Assembly: GCA_002699145.1 (NCBI GenBank)
Contig: PABK01000022.1
Coordinates: forward strand, 1-64,000
DNA from: Halioglobus sp.
Lineage (GTDB): Bacteria > Pseudomonadota > Gammaproteobacteria > Pseudomonadales > Halieaceae
Length of the DNA stretch: 64,000 bases
Reading direction: 5' to 3'
The notes below the pieces were generated by a model. That model made no database searches and was not told where the DNA came from. It was given only the letters and a program-made list of their open reading frames with translations. A program made the translations under genes and the position numbers. Position 1 is the stretch's first letter; every line of letters starts with the position of its first letter. This document shows positions 9,050 to 18,215 of the stretch, one piece after another.

Positions 9050-10405
9050 TCAGGATTTCAGCCCCAGCCGCTCCAGCAGGTTGTACAGGGTGGGGCGGGT
9101 GATGCCCAGGACGTTGGCCGCGTCGGTAATATTCTGGTTGCAGTGATTCATGGCGCGCAGCACGGCGCGGCGCTCCGCTTCCTCGCGCACTTCCTTGAGG
9201 TTCAGCGGCATGGGTTCGGCCTCGCTCGGCGCCAGTTCCATATCCTGCGCGCCGACCTGGCTGCCATCGGCCATGATCACGCCGCGCTTGACCTTGCTTT
9301 CCAGTTCGCGCACGTTGCCGGGCCACTCGTAGGCTTCCATCGCGGCGATGGCGTCCGGCGCGAAATCCTTGACCGAGCTGTTGTACTCCTTGGCCAGCGT
9401 GTTGAGGAAGGACTTGGCCAGTACCACCACGTCGCCGTCGCGATCCTTCAACGGCGGAATCTCGATGACGATCTCGCTGATGCGGTAGTACAGGTCCTCG
9501 CGGAACTGCCCCTGTTCGATCAGCCGCTGCAGGTCCTGGTGGGTGGCGCACAGTATGCGTACGTCCACCGGTATCTCCTTGCGCCCGCCGATTCGCTCCA
9601 CCACGCGCTCCTGCAGGAAGCGCAACAGCTTCGCCTGCAGTTCCATGGGCAGGTCGCCGATCTCGTCCAGGAACAGCGTGCCGCCGTCGGCGTACTCGAT
9701 CTTCCCGGGCGTTTGCTTGGCGGCCCCGGTGAACGCGCCTTTCTCGTAGCCGAACAGTTCGGACTCGAGCAGGTTTTCCGGTATCGCCGCGCAGTTGATG
9801 GCGATCAGGGGGCCGTCGGCGCGCGGGCTCAGCTCGTGCAGTGCCTGTGCGCAGCGTTCCTTGCCGGTGCCGCTGGCGCCCAGCAACAGGGTGGTGATAT
9901 TGGAAGGGGCGATCTTCTCGATGGTCGAGCAGACCTTGAGCATTTGCGGGCTGGCGGTGATGATGCCGCGCAGCGGCATGTGCTGGTCGGTCTGCTGCAG
10001 CCGGCGATTGTCGCGTTCCAGTTCGTAGACGTGTTGCGCCCGGTCGACCAGCAGCGCCAGCAGTTCCGCGTCCGCCGGTTTCTGGTGGAAATCGTAGGCG
10101 CCCATGGCGATGGCCCTGACCGCGTTGGCGCGGTCGTCGTCGCCGGTAACGATGATGACCTTGGTTTCCGGGGCAAGGGCGAGGATTTCCGACAGCGTGG
10201 CCAGGCCCTCGCTGACGCCCCCCGGGTCCGGGGGCAGGCCCAGGTCCAGCAGCACAACGCCGGGTTGCACGCGGCGGAACTGGTTGATGGCCTCCGCCCG
10301 GTCGCCGGCGATCTCCACCTCGAAGTCCTCGAAGGCCCAGCGTAGCTGGCTCTGCAGACCCTTGTCGTCCTCGACGACCAGCAGGTACCTTTTGTCGTTT
10401 TTCAC
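9050..10405 (-). CDS. prsR: PrsR, sigma-54-dependent response regulator
   Basis: This 451-residue NtrC-family regulator has a receiver domain (about 1-125, phosphoacceptor Asp54 in VVLLDLG), a sigma-54-interacting AAA+ domain (Walker A GASGTGKE, the GAFTGA loop that contacts sigma-54, and TLFLDEIGD) and a Fis-type helix-turn-helix at the C terminus (ITDAANVLGITRPTLYNLL). The start is GTG at 10405 with AGGGTGGGA upstream. It lies 35 bp after prsK in the same operon. PrsR is the cognate regulator of PEP-CTERM gene transcription with RpoN in exosortase bacteria, and a sigma-54 promoter is present before the PEP-CTERM gene at 56590. Confidence 0.93.
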   Translation of the reverse strand: MKNDKRYLLVVEDDKGLQSQLRWAFEDFEVEIAGDRAEAINQFRRVQPGVVLLDLGLPPDPGGVSEGLATLSEILALAPETKVIIVTGDDDRANAVRAIAMGAYDFHQKPADAELLALLVDRAQHVYELERDNRRLQQTDQHMPLRGIITASPQMLKVCSTIEKIAPSNITTLLLGASGTGKERCAQALHELSPRADGPLIAINCAAIPENLLESELFGYEKGAFTGAAKQTPGKIEYADGGTLFLDEIGDLPMELQAKLLRFLQERVVERIGGRKEIPVDVRILCATHQDLQRLIEQGQFREDLYYRISEIVIEIPPLKDRDGDVVVLAKSFLNTLAKEYNSSVKDFAPDAIAAMEAYEWPGNVRELESKVKRGVIMADGSQVGAQDMELAPSEAEPMPLNLKEVREEAERRAVLRAMNHCNQNITDAANVLGITRPTLYNLLERLGLKS

Positions 10406-10440
10406 GCTATTCCCACCCTGGATATCCCTTCTGTCATGTG

Positions 10441-12564
10441 TCAGACCGCCCCGTTCATGTCCGGTATGCGTACGCTGAACAGCGACCCCTGTCCCGGGGC
10501 GCTGCGCACGCTGATGTCCCCCCCCAGGCTGCGAATGAAGTCGCGGCTCTCGAAGGCCCCTATACCCATGCCGGTCAGGCCCTTGGTGGAGTCAAAGGGC
10601 TTGAACAGGCGGTTCTGTATGAACTGCTCGTCCATACCTTCGCCATCGTCCTCGATGTCCACCACCGCACAGCCGTTGTGCCTGCGCAGGCTCACGGAGA
10701 CCTTGCCCTCCTTGCCGGTAGCGTCCTGGGCGTTGTGAATCAGGTGTCCGAAGACCGCATGCAGGCGCTCGCGGTTGCACAGCAGTCGATACCCGTCATG
10801 CTGCGGCGTGTAGCTCGGCGCGGGATCGCGCACCTTGCACTCCGCCACGACCTCGCCCAGCAGCTCGGACAGGTCGAACTCCTGCTGCTCGGCCTGGCCT
10901 GCGCCACTGCGCAGTTGCGCCATCAGTTTGGTCATGCGGGTGACGGAATTGCTCACCGTGCCGACCATGTCCTCGATGAACTCCGGATTGTGCTTGTGTT
11001 TTTCCGCGTTGGCGACCATTAGTGACAGTTGTGCAAGGATATTTTTCAGGTCGTGGATCACGTAGGCGGAAAGGCGGTTGAAGGCCTCGAACTGCCGCGA
11101 CTCCACCAGGGCCTGGTCTGACTGGTACTGCGCCAGGTGGGTCGCGGCCTGGCGACCCGCCACCTTGAGCAGGTCGCGGTCCTCCCAGTTGAGCTCACGC
11201 AACAGTTCGGATTCGCGCAGCAGCACGATGCCTTCCAGGCGTTCGCCGAACAGCAGGGGAATGATCAGCCAGCTGCGGGGAACCCGCGTTATCAGCTTTG
11301 GCAATTCGAGGTTGCGATAGAGGTCCGGTGACTGTCGCCATTCGCGCAGGTCGATGATCCACTGGTGTTGCGCCAGCCACTGGGGCAGCGTGCCCAGGCC
11401 GGCGTTCTCGCCCGGGTCCGGCATTTCCCAGCGCGCCGCCAGCGAGTAATGATTGCCCTCGCTCCTGGCCCACAACAGCCCCGCGGGGCTCTTCGCCAGG
11501 TCGGCAATCGCGCAGGTGATGTTCAGCGGCACGTCGGCGTCGCCGCTGGCCAGCGTCTGGGTGAACTGCAACCACTCCATGCGGTAGTCGTACTTGTAAC
11601 TGAAAAAGTTCTTGCTCAGCCAGACACGCGTGCGCGCGCGAATCTGGCCGGAAAACAGCAGCACAGCGAGCACCAGTCCGGCGGCGCAGAGGAACGCGAT
11701 TTGCAGTACGCCGCCCCAACTGCCGCCCAGGTAGCGTATGAAGTAGGCGGCGAGCGCCATGCAGATGAGGTAGATCCCGGAGGCCATCAGCGTCAGTGAA
11801 TGGAAGGCGACGTGGCGCGACAGGTAGAGGCTGCGTGTCGCCGGCTGGGGCTCCTCGCGCTCCGTGCGGCTCAGGCTTACCGCCATGAGGATCGCGCCCA
11901 TGGTGATCACCACGCCGCGCGCCTGCCAGAGGTTGGCGTCCAGTTGTCGAAACAGCAGCGCCTCGGCATACATAAAGAAGTCGTAAGCGAACAGGATGCC
12001 CAGGCCGACGCACAGGTGTTTGCTGGACCACAGTTCGTTTTCGTTGCTGTTGCGGAAAAATTGTTCCAGCAACAGCAGGCCCAGTACGCTCATCGCCAGC
12101 CAGGCGCTGAAGGTGAGGTTCAGCGAGGTGCCCAGCGACAGCCCCAGGGCATAGGCGAAGGGGCCCGCCGCCAGCAGCAGGGCGGTCAGCAGGGCGAAAC
12201 CGACCAGGAACAGCGGCACCCAGCGCGACCCCGCCAGGATGTGGCGGGTGCCCTGCAGGCGCAGGCCAACCAGTCGCAACAGCGCGTAGGTCCAGCCGGC
12301 GTTGCGCCCGAGTTCGGTCAGCTGCATGAGTGCTACCAGTGGCTCGGCGAGCAGTGTGGATGCGGTGACCGCACCGGCCCACAGCGCGGTCAGGGCGGCC
12401 GCGCAGAGCAGGGCGTTGCCGGCCGGGTGGTAGCGCCTGTTGAACAGGGCGATGCCGGTGAGCGCGATGTAGGCGAGCAGGGCTGCACCGTAGCTGTACA
12501 AGCCGATATTGGTGAGAATGCTGGTGTCTGCCCCTGGTGCCAAAGTATCCAAAGCGTGTACCAA
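10441..12564 (-). CDS. prsK: PrsK, PEP-CTERM system histidine kinase
   Basis: The 707-residue kinase has a multi-helix membrane domain (about 25-320), a GAF-like segment (about 340-480), a dimerisation/H-box region with the PrsK-type HDLKN motif (YVIHDLKNILAQL) and a C-terminal ATPase domain (IHNAQDAT N box, DDGEGMDE and GMGIGAFESR G boxes). This architecture matches the PEP-CTERM-associated kinase PrsK. It should phosphorylate PrsR, encoded 35 bp downstream. The start is uncertain: TTG at 12564 is used here, with GTG at 12561 as an alternative. The gene diverges from the wbpP-like gene across a 146-bp AT-rich region that probably holds both promoters. Confidence 0.9.
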   Translation of the reverse strand: MVHALDTLAPGADTSILTNIGLYSYGAALLAYIALTGIALFNRRYHPAGNALLCAAALTALWAGAVTASTLLAEPLVALMQLTELGRNAGWTYALLRLVGLRLQGTRHILAGSRWVPLFLVGFALLTALLLAAGPFAYALGLSLGTSLNLTFSAWLAMSVLGLLLLEQFFRNSNENELWSSKHLCVGLGILFAYDFFMYAEALLFRQLDANLWQARGVVITMGAILMAVSLSRTEREEPQPATRSLYLSRHVAFHSLTLMASGIYLICMALAAYFIRYLGGSWGGVLQIAFLCAAGLVLAVLLFSGQIRARTRVWLSKNFFSYKYDYRMEWLQFTQTLASGDADVPLNITCAIADLAKSPAGLLWARSEGNHYSLAARWEMPDPGENAGLGTLPQWLAQHQWIIDLREWRQSPDLYRNLELPKLITRVPRSWLIIPLLFGERLEGIVLLRESELLRELNWEDRDLLKVAGRQAATHLAQYQSDQALVESRQFEAFNRLSAYVIHDLKNILAQLSLMVANAEKHKHNPEFIEDMVGTVSNSVTRMTKLMAQLRSGAGQAEQQEFDLSELLGEVVAECKVRDPAPSYTPQHDGYRLLCNRERLHAVFGHLIHNAQDATGKEGKVSVSLRRHNGCAVVDIEDDGEGMDEQFIQNRLFKPFDSTKGLTGMGIGAFESRDFIRSLGGDISVRSAPGQGSLFSVRIPDMNGAV

Positions 12565-12710
12565 GTCACGTTCCGCGATGGCGGTGTTAATGGATAAACA
12601 CTATACTTTGGCCACTTTAGAGTAAATGCCGGCCGGCGATAAGTGGGATGCGCTGCACAAAATAACTGGCGCACCCGGAAGGGGCACCGTTCAAGGAATC
12701 ACACACCTGT

Positions 12711-13742
12711 ATGTCCGCCTACAAGGCTCTCGAAACCCGACTTGAGAAAAGTCCAAAGTGCTGGGTCGTCACCGGTGCGGCCGGCTTTATCGGCTCACAC
12801 CTGGTGGAGAAACTCCTGCGCCTGGGGCAGCAGGTTGTCGGCCTCGACAGTTTCGCCACCGGCTATCGCGCCAACCTCGACGCCGTGCGCGCCAGCGTCG
12901 GCGAACAGTGTTGGGCGGACTTCCGTTTCGTCGAGGCAGATATCACCGATCCCCAGGCCTGCGCCAGTGTCGCGCAGGGCGCGGATTTCATCCTCCACCA
13001 GGCGGCCCTGGGTAGCGTGCCGCGCTCCCTGGAAGACCCCGTTACCACCAATCGCGCCAATGTCGACGGTTTCCTGAACATGCTGGTCGCCGCGCGTGAC
13101 GCGGGGGTGTCGCGCTTCGTCTACGCGGCCTCGTCCTCCACCTACGGCGACCATCCGGGCCTGCCCAAGGTCGAGGACAGGATCGGCAGGCCCAGGTCAC
13201 CCTACGCGGTAACCAAGTACGTCAACGAACTCTATGCCCAGGTGTTTGCCAGCAGCTATGGTATGGACTGCATCGGCCTGCGTTACTTCAACGTGTTCGG
13301 GCCGCGGCAGGATCCCAATGGCGCCTATGCGGCAGTTATCCCGCGCTGGTTCGGCGAGCTGTGTCGCGGCGATGTGCCGCGCATCAATGGCGATGGCGAG
13401 ACCTCGCGGGATTTCTGTTACGTCGACAACGCGGTGCAGGCGAACCTGCTGGCCGCCACCGTGGACGACGCACAGGCCTGCAACAAGGTGTACAACGTCG
13501 CGGTGGGGGATCGCACCACGCTGAACGAATTGTTCGCCGCCATCCGCACCCTGCTCGCCGGGTCCAATCCCGAGCTGGCCTCCGTGGAGGCGGTGCACGG
13601 TGAAACGCGCGCCGGCGACGTGCGTCACTCCCAGGCGGATATCTCGCGCGCGCGCGAACTGCTGGGCTACGCGCCCAGCCACACGGTCCACCAGGGGCTG
13701 GCGGAGACCTGCCGCTGGTTCCTGCAGGAACGCCAGGAATAG
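12711..13742 (+). CDS. wbpP: UDP-N-acetylglucosamine 4-epimerase, WbpP/TviC type
   Basis: This 343-residue extended short-chain dehydrogenase has the NAD-binding TGAAGFIG (residues 21-28) and the catalytic pair Tyr165-xxx-Lys169 in [22 protein letters not shown]...SPYAVTKY and [23 protein letters not shown] are signatures of the WbpP/TviC branch, which interconverts UDP-GlcNAc and UDP-GalNAc, or their uronic acids. It lies 36 bp before the 6-dehydrogenase, the standard pairing for making UDP-GalNAcA or UDP-GlcNAcA for surface polysaccharide. Which order of steps is used cannot be told from sequence. Confidence 0.9.
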   Translation: MSAYKALETRLEKSPKCWVVTGAAGFIGSHLVEKLLRLGQQVVGLDSFATGYRANLDAVRASVGEQCWADFRFVEADITDPQACASVAQGADFILHQAALGSVPRSLEDPVTTNRANVDGFLNMLVAARDAGVSRFVYAASSSTYGDHPGLPKVEDRIGRPRSPYAVTKYVNELYAQVFASSYGMDCIGLRYFNVFGPRQDPNGAYAAVIPRWFGELCRGDVPRINGDGETSRDFCYVDNAVQANLLAATVDDAQACNKVYNVAVGDRTTLNELFAAIRTLLAGSNPELASVEAVHGETRAGDVRHSQADISRARELLGYAPSHTVHQGLAETCRWFLQERQE

Positions 13743-13778
13743 CTTACGGGTGCAATCAGGGGGCAGAGCTGAATCACC

Positions 13779-15089
13779 ATGAATAATGACAAGACAGTGG
13801 CGATCGTCGGGTTGGGTTATGTCGGCCTGCCGCTGGCGGTGGCCTTCGGGCGGCAGCGCCCGACCATCGGCCTGGACCTGAACGAGGAAAAACTGGCGCA
13901 TTACCGCGCCGGTCGCGACCCCAGCGGGGAAGTCGACGGGCAGCAACTCGCCGCCGCCACACAACTGGAGTTCACCAGCGACGCCGCGCGCCTGGCCGAG
14001 GCCGCGGTGATCATCGTGGTCGTGCCCACGCCGATCGACGCCGCACGCCGTCCGGACCTGCGTCCCCTGGAGGGCGCCTGTCGCGCGGTCGGCGCCAATA
14101 TGAGCGCGGGCGCCACGGTGGTCTTCGAGTCCACCGTGTATCCGGGTTGCACCGAGGAGATCTGCGTGCCGTTGCTGGAGGAACACTCCGGTATGACCTG
14201 GGCGGCGCGTGAGGGCGCATCGGGCGCGGGCTTCAACGTCGGCTATTCGCCGGAGCGCATCAATCCCGGCGACAAGGAACATCGCCTGGAGACCATCATC
14301 AAGGTGGTATCCGGGGACACGCCGCAAACCCTGGAGCGGCTCGCCGGACTCTACGGCGAGGTCGTCCGGGCGGGCACCCACCGGGCGGCCAGTATCAAGG
14401 TCGCCGAGGCGGCGAAGGTGATCGAGAACACCCAGCGCGACCTGAACATCGCGTTGATGAACGAACTGGCGCTGATCTTCGACCGGCTGGATATCGATAC
14501 CCTGGACGTGCTGGAGGCGGCGGGCACCAAGTGGAACTTCCTGCCCTTCCGGCCGGGGCTGGTCGGCGGGCATTGTATTGGCGTCGACCCTTACTACCTC
14601 ACCTTCAAGGCGGAGGCGGTGGGTCACCACCCGCAGGTGATCCTGGCCGGGCGCAAGACCAACGATAACATGGGCAAGTTTGTCGCCGAGCAGACGGTCA
14701 AGCACCTGGTGCGCCAGGGGCACCGCGTCAGCGGCGCCCGGGTCGCCATCCTCGGCCTGACCTTCAAGGAGAATTGCCCGGACCTGCGCAACTCCCGTGT
14801 CGTGGACATCATCGCGGAGCTGCGCGAGTACTGCTGTGACGTGCTCGTGCACGACCCCCTGGCCGATGCAGCGGAGGCGCGGCACGAATACGCTATCGAC
14901 CTGTGCGAGCGCGGCGACCTGAGCGATTGCCAGGCGGTGATCCTGGCCGTGCCGCACGCCGAGTACCTGGCCTGGGGTGTCGAGGAATTCGCCGCCATGA
15001 TGGATACCGGCGCCACACTGGTCGATATCAAGTCGGTGCTCGATCGCGCGGCCCTGGACGCCGCCGGCCTGGGTTACTGGCGCGTCTGA
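13779..15089 (+). CDS. tviB: UDP-N-acetyl-hexosamine 6-dehydrogenase, TviB/WbpO type
   Basis: This 436-residue enzyme has an N-terminal NAD-binding motif GLGYVG (11-16), the TVYPGCTEE segment and the catalytic Cys266 in GGHCIGVDPYYL. The C-terminal UDP-binding domain includes GLTFKENCPDLRNSRV. These mark nucleotide-sugar 6-dehydrogenases of the Vi antigen/WbpO group, which oxidise UDP-HexNAc twice to the uronate. It should work with the preceding 4-epimerase to give UDP-HexNAcA for the EPS. It converges with the nucleotidyltransferase gene, whose stop lies 12 bp away. Confidence 0.92.
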   Translation: MNNDKTVAIVGLGYVGLPLAVAFGRQRPTIGLDLNEEKLAHYRAGRDPSGEVDGQQLAAATQLEFTSDAARLAEAAVIIVVVPTPIDAARRPDLRPLEGACRAVGANMSAGATVVFESTVYPGCTEEICVPLLEEHSGMTWAAREGASGAGFNVGYSPERINPGDKEHRLETIIKVVSGDTPQTLERLAGLYGEVVRAGTHRAASIKVAEAAKVIENTQRDLNIALMNELALIFDRLDIDTLDVLEAAGTKWNFLPFRPGLVGGHCIGVDPYYLTFKAEAVGHHPQVILAGRKTNDNMGKFVAEQTVKHLVRQGHRVSGARVAILGLTFKENCPDLRNSRVVDIIAELREYCCDVLVHDPLADAAEARHEYAIDLCERGDLSDCQAVILAVPHAEYLAWGVEEFAAMMDTGATLVDIKSVLDRAALDAAGLGYWRV

Positions 15090-15101
15090 ACCCCGCCGCG
15101 G

Positions 15102-16199
15102 CTACGCCTGGGTTTCTTCCGGGTCGCCGTCGCCGCGGCGCATCCACGCCTTGCGCAGCAGGTGCGGCAGCAGCAGGTACAGCGGCATGCGCAGGTAGTG
15201 GGAACGGATGTAGAGCATGTTCAGCGCGGCCGCGGTCAGCGGCAGCCGGCAGTCCGGGTGATCGGGGCGGAAGGCGCGCAGGAACAGGAAGTCCATCAGC
15301 GGGCGCCGCAGCCGCTGCGCCAGCGTGGTGGCGCGCTCCATGACCCGCCCCGGTACCGGTGTGCCGAACACCAGCTGCGCGTACACCAGCCCGTGAAACA
15401 GCGATTCCTGTAGTTCCAGTTGCCTGGCGCGCTCCACCAGGCCGTCCCAGAAATCCGCCTGCTCGGCGGGGAACTGGCGCAGCATCCGGTCCAGGTCCCA
15501 CAGGTCGCGCAGGCCGTGGTAAAACTCCCCCTCGTGAAACAGGTGGGTCGCGCTGTGGATCACCATGTCCTGCAGGGACAGTGTGAACACGCCGGGCCGC
15601 GCCGTGCGCAGCCGCTCGAACAGCAGGCTGGCGTCGACGTTCGGGCCGGCGGTTGGCGGCAGTATATTGTGGTGCAGGTCCAGGGTGGTGCCGCGTTTGC
15701 AATGTACGAGCGCGGGTGTCTCGTGACTCCAGCGCCGGTAGTAGCTCTCGTTGTAAGGGTCCAGCTTGCTGCTTTCCCAGCCGTGGGCATTCAGCGCCTG
15801 CTCCGCCGCCTCGATGCGCTCGCGCGGCACGATGATATCGATATCGGTGATGAGTCGACCGCGCGCTACCGGCAGCTCCGCCTGCAGGTAGGCGCCGCCC
15901 TTGAGCAACACCAGCTTTTCGCCCACCGACTCCAGCGCCGCGCGGATCGATTCGCAGTCATAGGCCAGGTCCTGCTTTTGCTTTTCGTACACCAGCACCG
16001 CGGAGTCCAGGTGACGTCGCACCGCCGGGTCCACGCGCTCGAGGTCGCCGCTGTCCTGCATTGCCATGGCGAGGGAGGCGAGCAGGCGGCTGACGCGCGC
16101 CTGGCTGACCACGCGCGCCGCGCCGGCCATGTCCATGCCGGGCAGCGCGCCGGGGTCGAGCAGCGCGGTGAGCAGTTCGAAGTCCGGCGCCCGTCTCAT
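15102..16199 (-). CDS. Nucleotidyltransferase-family protein of the HPr-rel-A cluster
   Basis: The 365-residue protein belongs to the uncharacterised nucleotidyltransferase family (PF14907 type). It has LVLLKGGAYL, the metal-binding RLITDIDIIVP acid triad region and LDLHHNI. The family recurs beside HprK-like kinases and PqqD-like proteins, including in lasso-peptide tailoring clusters. Its substrate here is unknown. ATG at 16199 was chosen because it overlaps the kinase stop by 4 bp (ATGA), showing translational coupling; a longer upstream frame inside the kinase gene is a shadow. It is last in its operon. Confidence 0.8.
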   Translation of the reverse strand: MRRAPDFELLTALLDPGALPGMDMAGAARVVSQARVSRLLASLAMAMQDSGDLERVDPAVRRHLDSAVLVYEKQKQDLAYDCESIRAALESVGEKLVLLKGGAYLQAELPVARGRLITDIDIIVPRERIEAAEQALNAHGWESSKLDPYNESYYRRWSHETPALVHCKRGTTLDLHHNILPPTAGPNVDASLLFERLRTARPGVFTLSLQDMVIHSATHLFHEGEFYHGLRDLWDLDRMLRQFPAEQADFWDGLVERARQLELQESLFHGLVYAQLVFGTPVPGRVMERATTLAQRLRRPLMDFLFLRAFRPDHPDCRLPLTAAALNMLYIRSHYLRMPLYLLLPHLLRKAWMRRGDGDPEETQA

Positions 16200-17101
16200 G
16201 CCAGCACCTTCTCCATGGCCTGCACCGCCCAGTCGAGGTCGCGGTAGACCAGGTCGTAGCAGGGTACGGAGGACACCAGGTGGCGCATGGCGTGGAAACC
16301 GGCCTCGCCCATGAGACTGTAATTGAACGAGTGGTAGGCGGCGATGATGAAGCTTTCGCTGCGCGGGCGCGGGCGCAGGTACTGGCCGTCCCCGGCGCTG
16401 TAGCGCGGAAAGACCAGCGCGCGGGCGGGCAGGGGGGCCGGGTCGTGGCTGTCCGTTGTCAGGTCGGCCTTCATATGGCAGACCACGCCCTTGTGCGTTT
16501 CCAGGCTGACCGGCCCGAACACCGCGTCCCGGGAAAAGGCGCGCACGACATCGATACTCGCGTTTTTCAGGCTGACCGGCCGGCACAGTGGCACCAGGTC
16601 GGTGGTGTGCGGCACCACCAGGGCGTGTTCATCCGAGAGAATGCGCCAGCCCTGCAGTCCGAGGGCGGCGCACAGGGTGCTTTTCCCCGCGCCGGGGGTG
16701 CCGGGAAGAATGACGCCGGCGCCTTCCCTGGCCACGACCGCGGCGTGCAGCTTCAGGTACTCGTTGGCGTGGAGCGAGACGCACCAGTTCATGCCCCACT
16801 CCAGGAACGCGTAGGCCTGGCCAGCGGGAATGGTTTCGAAAGGACTGGCCCTGTCGAAGAGGAATTCGGCCCGGCCGCGCAGGCGTTGCAGGGGCGAGCC
16901 GCGCACCAGGGCGACGTCGTAGTCGACGAACTGCTGCGGTGTGGCCAGGAGAAAATCGCCGTACAACGCGCGCAGGCCCTGCGCCACCGCCGGCAGGTCG
17001 CTGTGGATGTTGTAGACATAGGGGCCGACGCGTACCGGCAGGTCGCCGGCGGCCAGCCGCCGGTGGAAGTCGCTTGTGGACAGCTCCCCCAGGCGTTGCA
17101 T
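16196..17101 (-). CDS. HprK-related kinase A
   Basis: The 301-residue protein has a P-loop at residues 134-142 (GTPGAGKST) within a domain resembling the C-terminal half of HPr Ser kinase/phosphorylase: LKLHAAVVAREGAG..LPGTPGAGKST and RILSDEHALVV. It lacks the normal HPr partner context and matches HprK-related kinase A, which is always found with a PqqD-like protein. The target may be a peptide, a small protein or a sugar; this is unknown. ATG 17101 overlaps the stop of the PqqD-like gene by one base. The longer frame to 17158 would overlap that gene and is less likely. Confidence 0.85.
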   Translation of the reverse strand: MQRLGELSTSDFHRRLAAGDLPVRVGPYVYNIHSDLPAVAQGLRALYGDFLLATPQQFVDYDVALVRGSPLQRLRGRAEFLFDRASPFETIPAGQAYAFLEWGMNWCVSLHANEYLKLHAAVVAREGAGVILPGTPGAGKSTLCAALGLQGWRILSDEHALVVPHTTDLVPLCRPVSLKNASIDVVRAFSRDAVFGPVSLETHKGVVCHMKADLTTDSHDPAPLPARALVFPRYSAGDGQYLRPRPRSESFIIAAYHSFNYSLMGEAGFHAMRHLVSSVPCYDLVYRDLDWAVQAMEKVLA

Positions 17102-17370
17102 CAGGCCTGTTGCACCACATCCAGGGCGACCAGTTCCGCCATCACCTCGTTCACCCATTCCTCCAGCCCTGTCGATTCGGCCGGGTCGATGACGTCGGCG
17201 GCGCGCGCGACCAGCGCGCCGGTGTCCAGCGGCCCCTCGGCCAGCTGCTCTATCAAATAGGCGGCAAAGCTGCTGATCAGGTGGGTATCCCCGCTGCGCC
17301 GGTCGAAGTAAATCACGGAGCTCTCACCGGCATCGTATATGTGCCCCGCGGCCTGCACCCGCCATTTCAT
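17101..17370 (-). CDS. HPr-rel-A system PqqD-family peptide chaperone
   Basis: This 89-residue protein has the winged-helix PqqD/RRE-like pattern: an early beta sheet (IYDAGESSVIYFDRRSGDTHLIS) followed by helices (SFAAYLIEQLAEG...VNEVMAELVALDVV). PqqD-like domains bind leader peptides and deliver them to modifying enzymes. Its tight coupling to the HprK-like kinase and the nucleotidyltransferase suggests that the cluster acts on a peptide or small protein. The gene just upstream at 17455-17853 is the nearest candidate substrate. That link is inference. Confidence 0.82.
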   Translation of the reverse strand: MKWRVQAAGHIYDAGESSVIYFDRRSGDTHLISSFAAYLIEQLAEGPLDTGALVARAADVIDPAESTGLEEWVNEVMAELVALDVVQQA

Positions 17371-17454
17371 AGCACTGGAGCTTGTTCCGGAGTGGGAAGG
17401 TATTATTTCAGAAGGCGCCGGGCGTCGCTACCGCCGGGCGTCCCGGGCGGCAGG

Positions 17455-17853
17455 TCAGTCGGGACAACGACCCTTGACCAGGCAGACGCCGTCGAACGAA
17501 TCCGGATCCTCGCAGACCCGCCACCTGCCGTCGCGGCCGATATAGTCCGGCGGGTCGCCGATGCGGTGGATGGCCGCGGCGAGTTCCTCGTTGTGATCCG
17601 GGCGACCGGCGGGGGCCGAGATGAACATGCCCGTCTCGGGGTTGAAGGAATTTACCGTCATCACCGACATACAGCCCGCGATCTGGGTGCCTCCGCCCCA
17701 GGCGGCGCGGTTGCCAAGCGAGAAGATGACGGCGCCACCAGCGACCGCGGCGCGTGAAAAGCGGCGACGGGAGAGATTGGCCGGAGGCGTGTGAACAGGT
17801 TCACCTGGGCTGCCAGCGGCTCCTTCGCGGCGATGTTCGTCTGATCTGTCCAA
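17455..17853 (-). CDS. Small protein with Tat-like signal and Cys-containing tail, possible HPr-rel-A substrate
   Basis: Not recognised as a named family. The frame encodes a twin-arginine-like segment NLSRRRFSRAAVAGGAVIFS, then a roughly 75-residue domain with four cysteines (AGCMS, RVCED, DGVCLVKGRC) ending in RCPD. It could be exported folded by Tat or act as a precursor peptide. The start is uncertain: TTG at 17853 has GGGGG upstream, while GTG at 17886 would add 11 residues. It is first in the minus-strand run, 84 bp before the PqqD-like gene. A CRP-like palindrome lies 150 bp upstream. A substrate role is a guess from position and Cys content. Confidence 0.55.
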   Translation of the reverse strand: MDRSDEHRREGAAGSPGEPVHTPPANLSRRRFSRAAVAGGAVIFSLGNRAAWGGGTQIAGCMSVMTVNSFNPETGMFISAPAGRPDHNEELAAAIHRIGDPPDYIGRDGRWRVCEDPDSFDGVCLVKGRCPD

Positions 17854-18215
17854 GTCAACCCCCAATAAAACTGTCCACCGCAACACGGGTTTGCGCCCGG
17901 CTGCTCACTACCCGGTGGAGAGACATTGCCTCCCTGTCATGGTAGCCGATACCGATGACTTTACCACCGTCACCGCACCACTGACACCTGCTTGTCCGGT
18001 GTCTGTGACCCGAATCACAGTTGCGTGGAGGGCGGTGCTGCGTATGGAGATGCAAGTTGCATACCCAAATTGGAAATAAGTCTTTATAGACAAGGGGTTA
18101 CGAAATTCCGTCATGTCAGCCGATATGCCCTGCAGGCATAACTGTGCCGGGTTTGTAAAGAAACCTGACGAGGCCTGGCGGGGCGGGGCGCCCCGGCCGT
18201 GTGTGAAAGTGTGGA
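17854..18215. other. Non-coding region before the HPr-rel-A operon
   Basis: These 362 bp hold no convincing gene. They are less GC-rich than their surroundings and contain the CRP-like palindrome at 18003-18020. A GGGGCGCCCC palindrome at 18185-18194 lies just past the stop of the small membrane protein at 18216. Confidence 0.6.
18003..18020. promoter_or_regulatory. CRP/Vfr-like palindrome
   Basis: CTGTGACCCGAATCACAG contains the exact TGTGA-N6-TCACA consensus of CRP-family regulators. It lies about 150 bp upstream of the HPr-rel-A operon start on the minus strand. Two further sites with the same half-sites occur at 20839 and 56329. Confidence 0.6.

Noticed and set aside
13197-14957. Long minus-strand frame antisense to the epimerase and dehydrogenase genes
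   Set aside because: It is a high-GC shadow of two clear genes and shows no domain pattern.
16196-17158. Longer start for the HprK-like kinase
   Set aside because: It would overlap the PqqD-like gene by 58 bp and adds Gly/Arg-rich shadow sequence.
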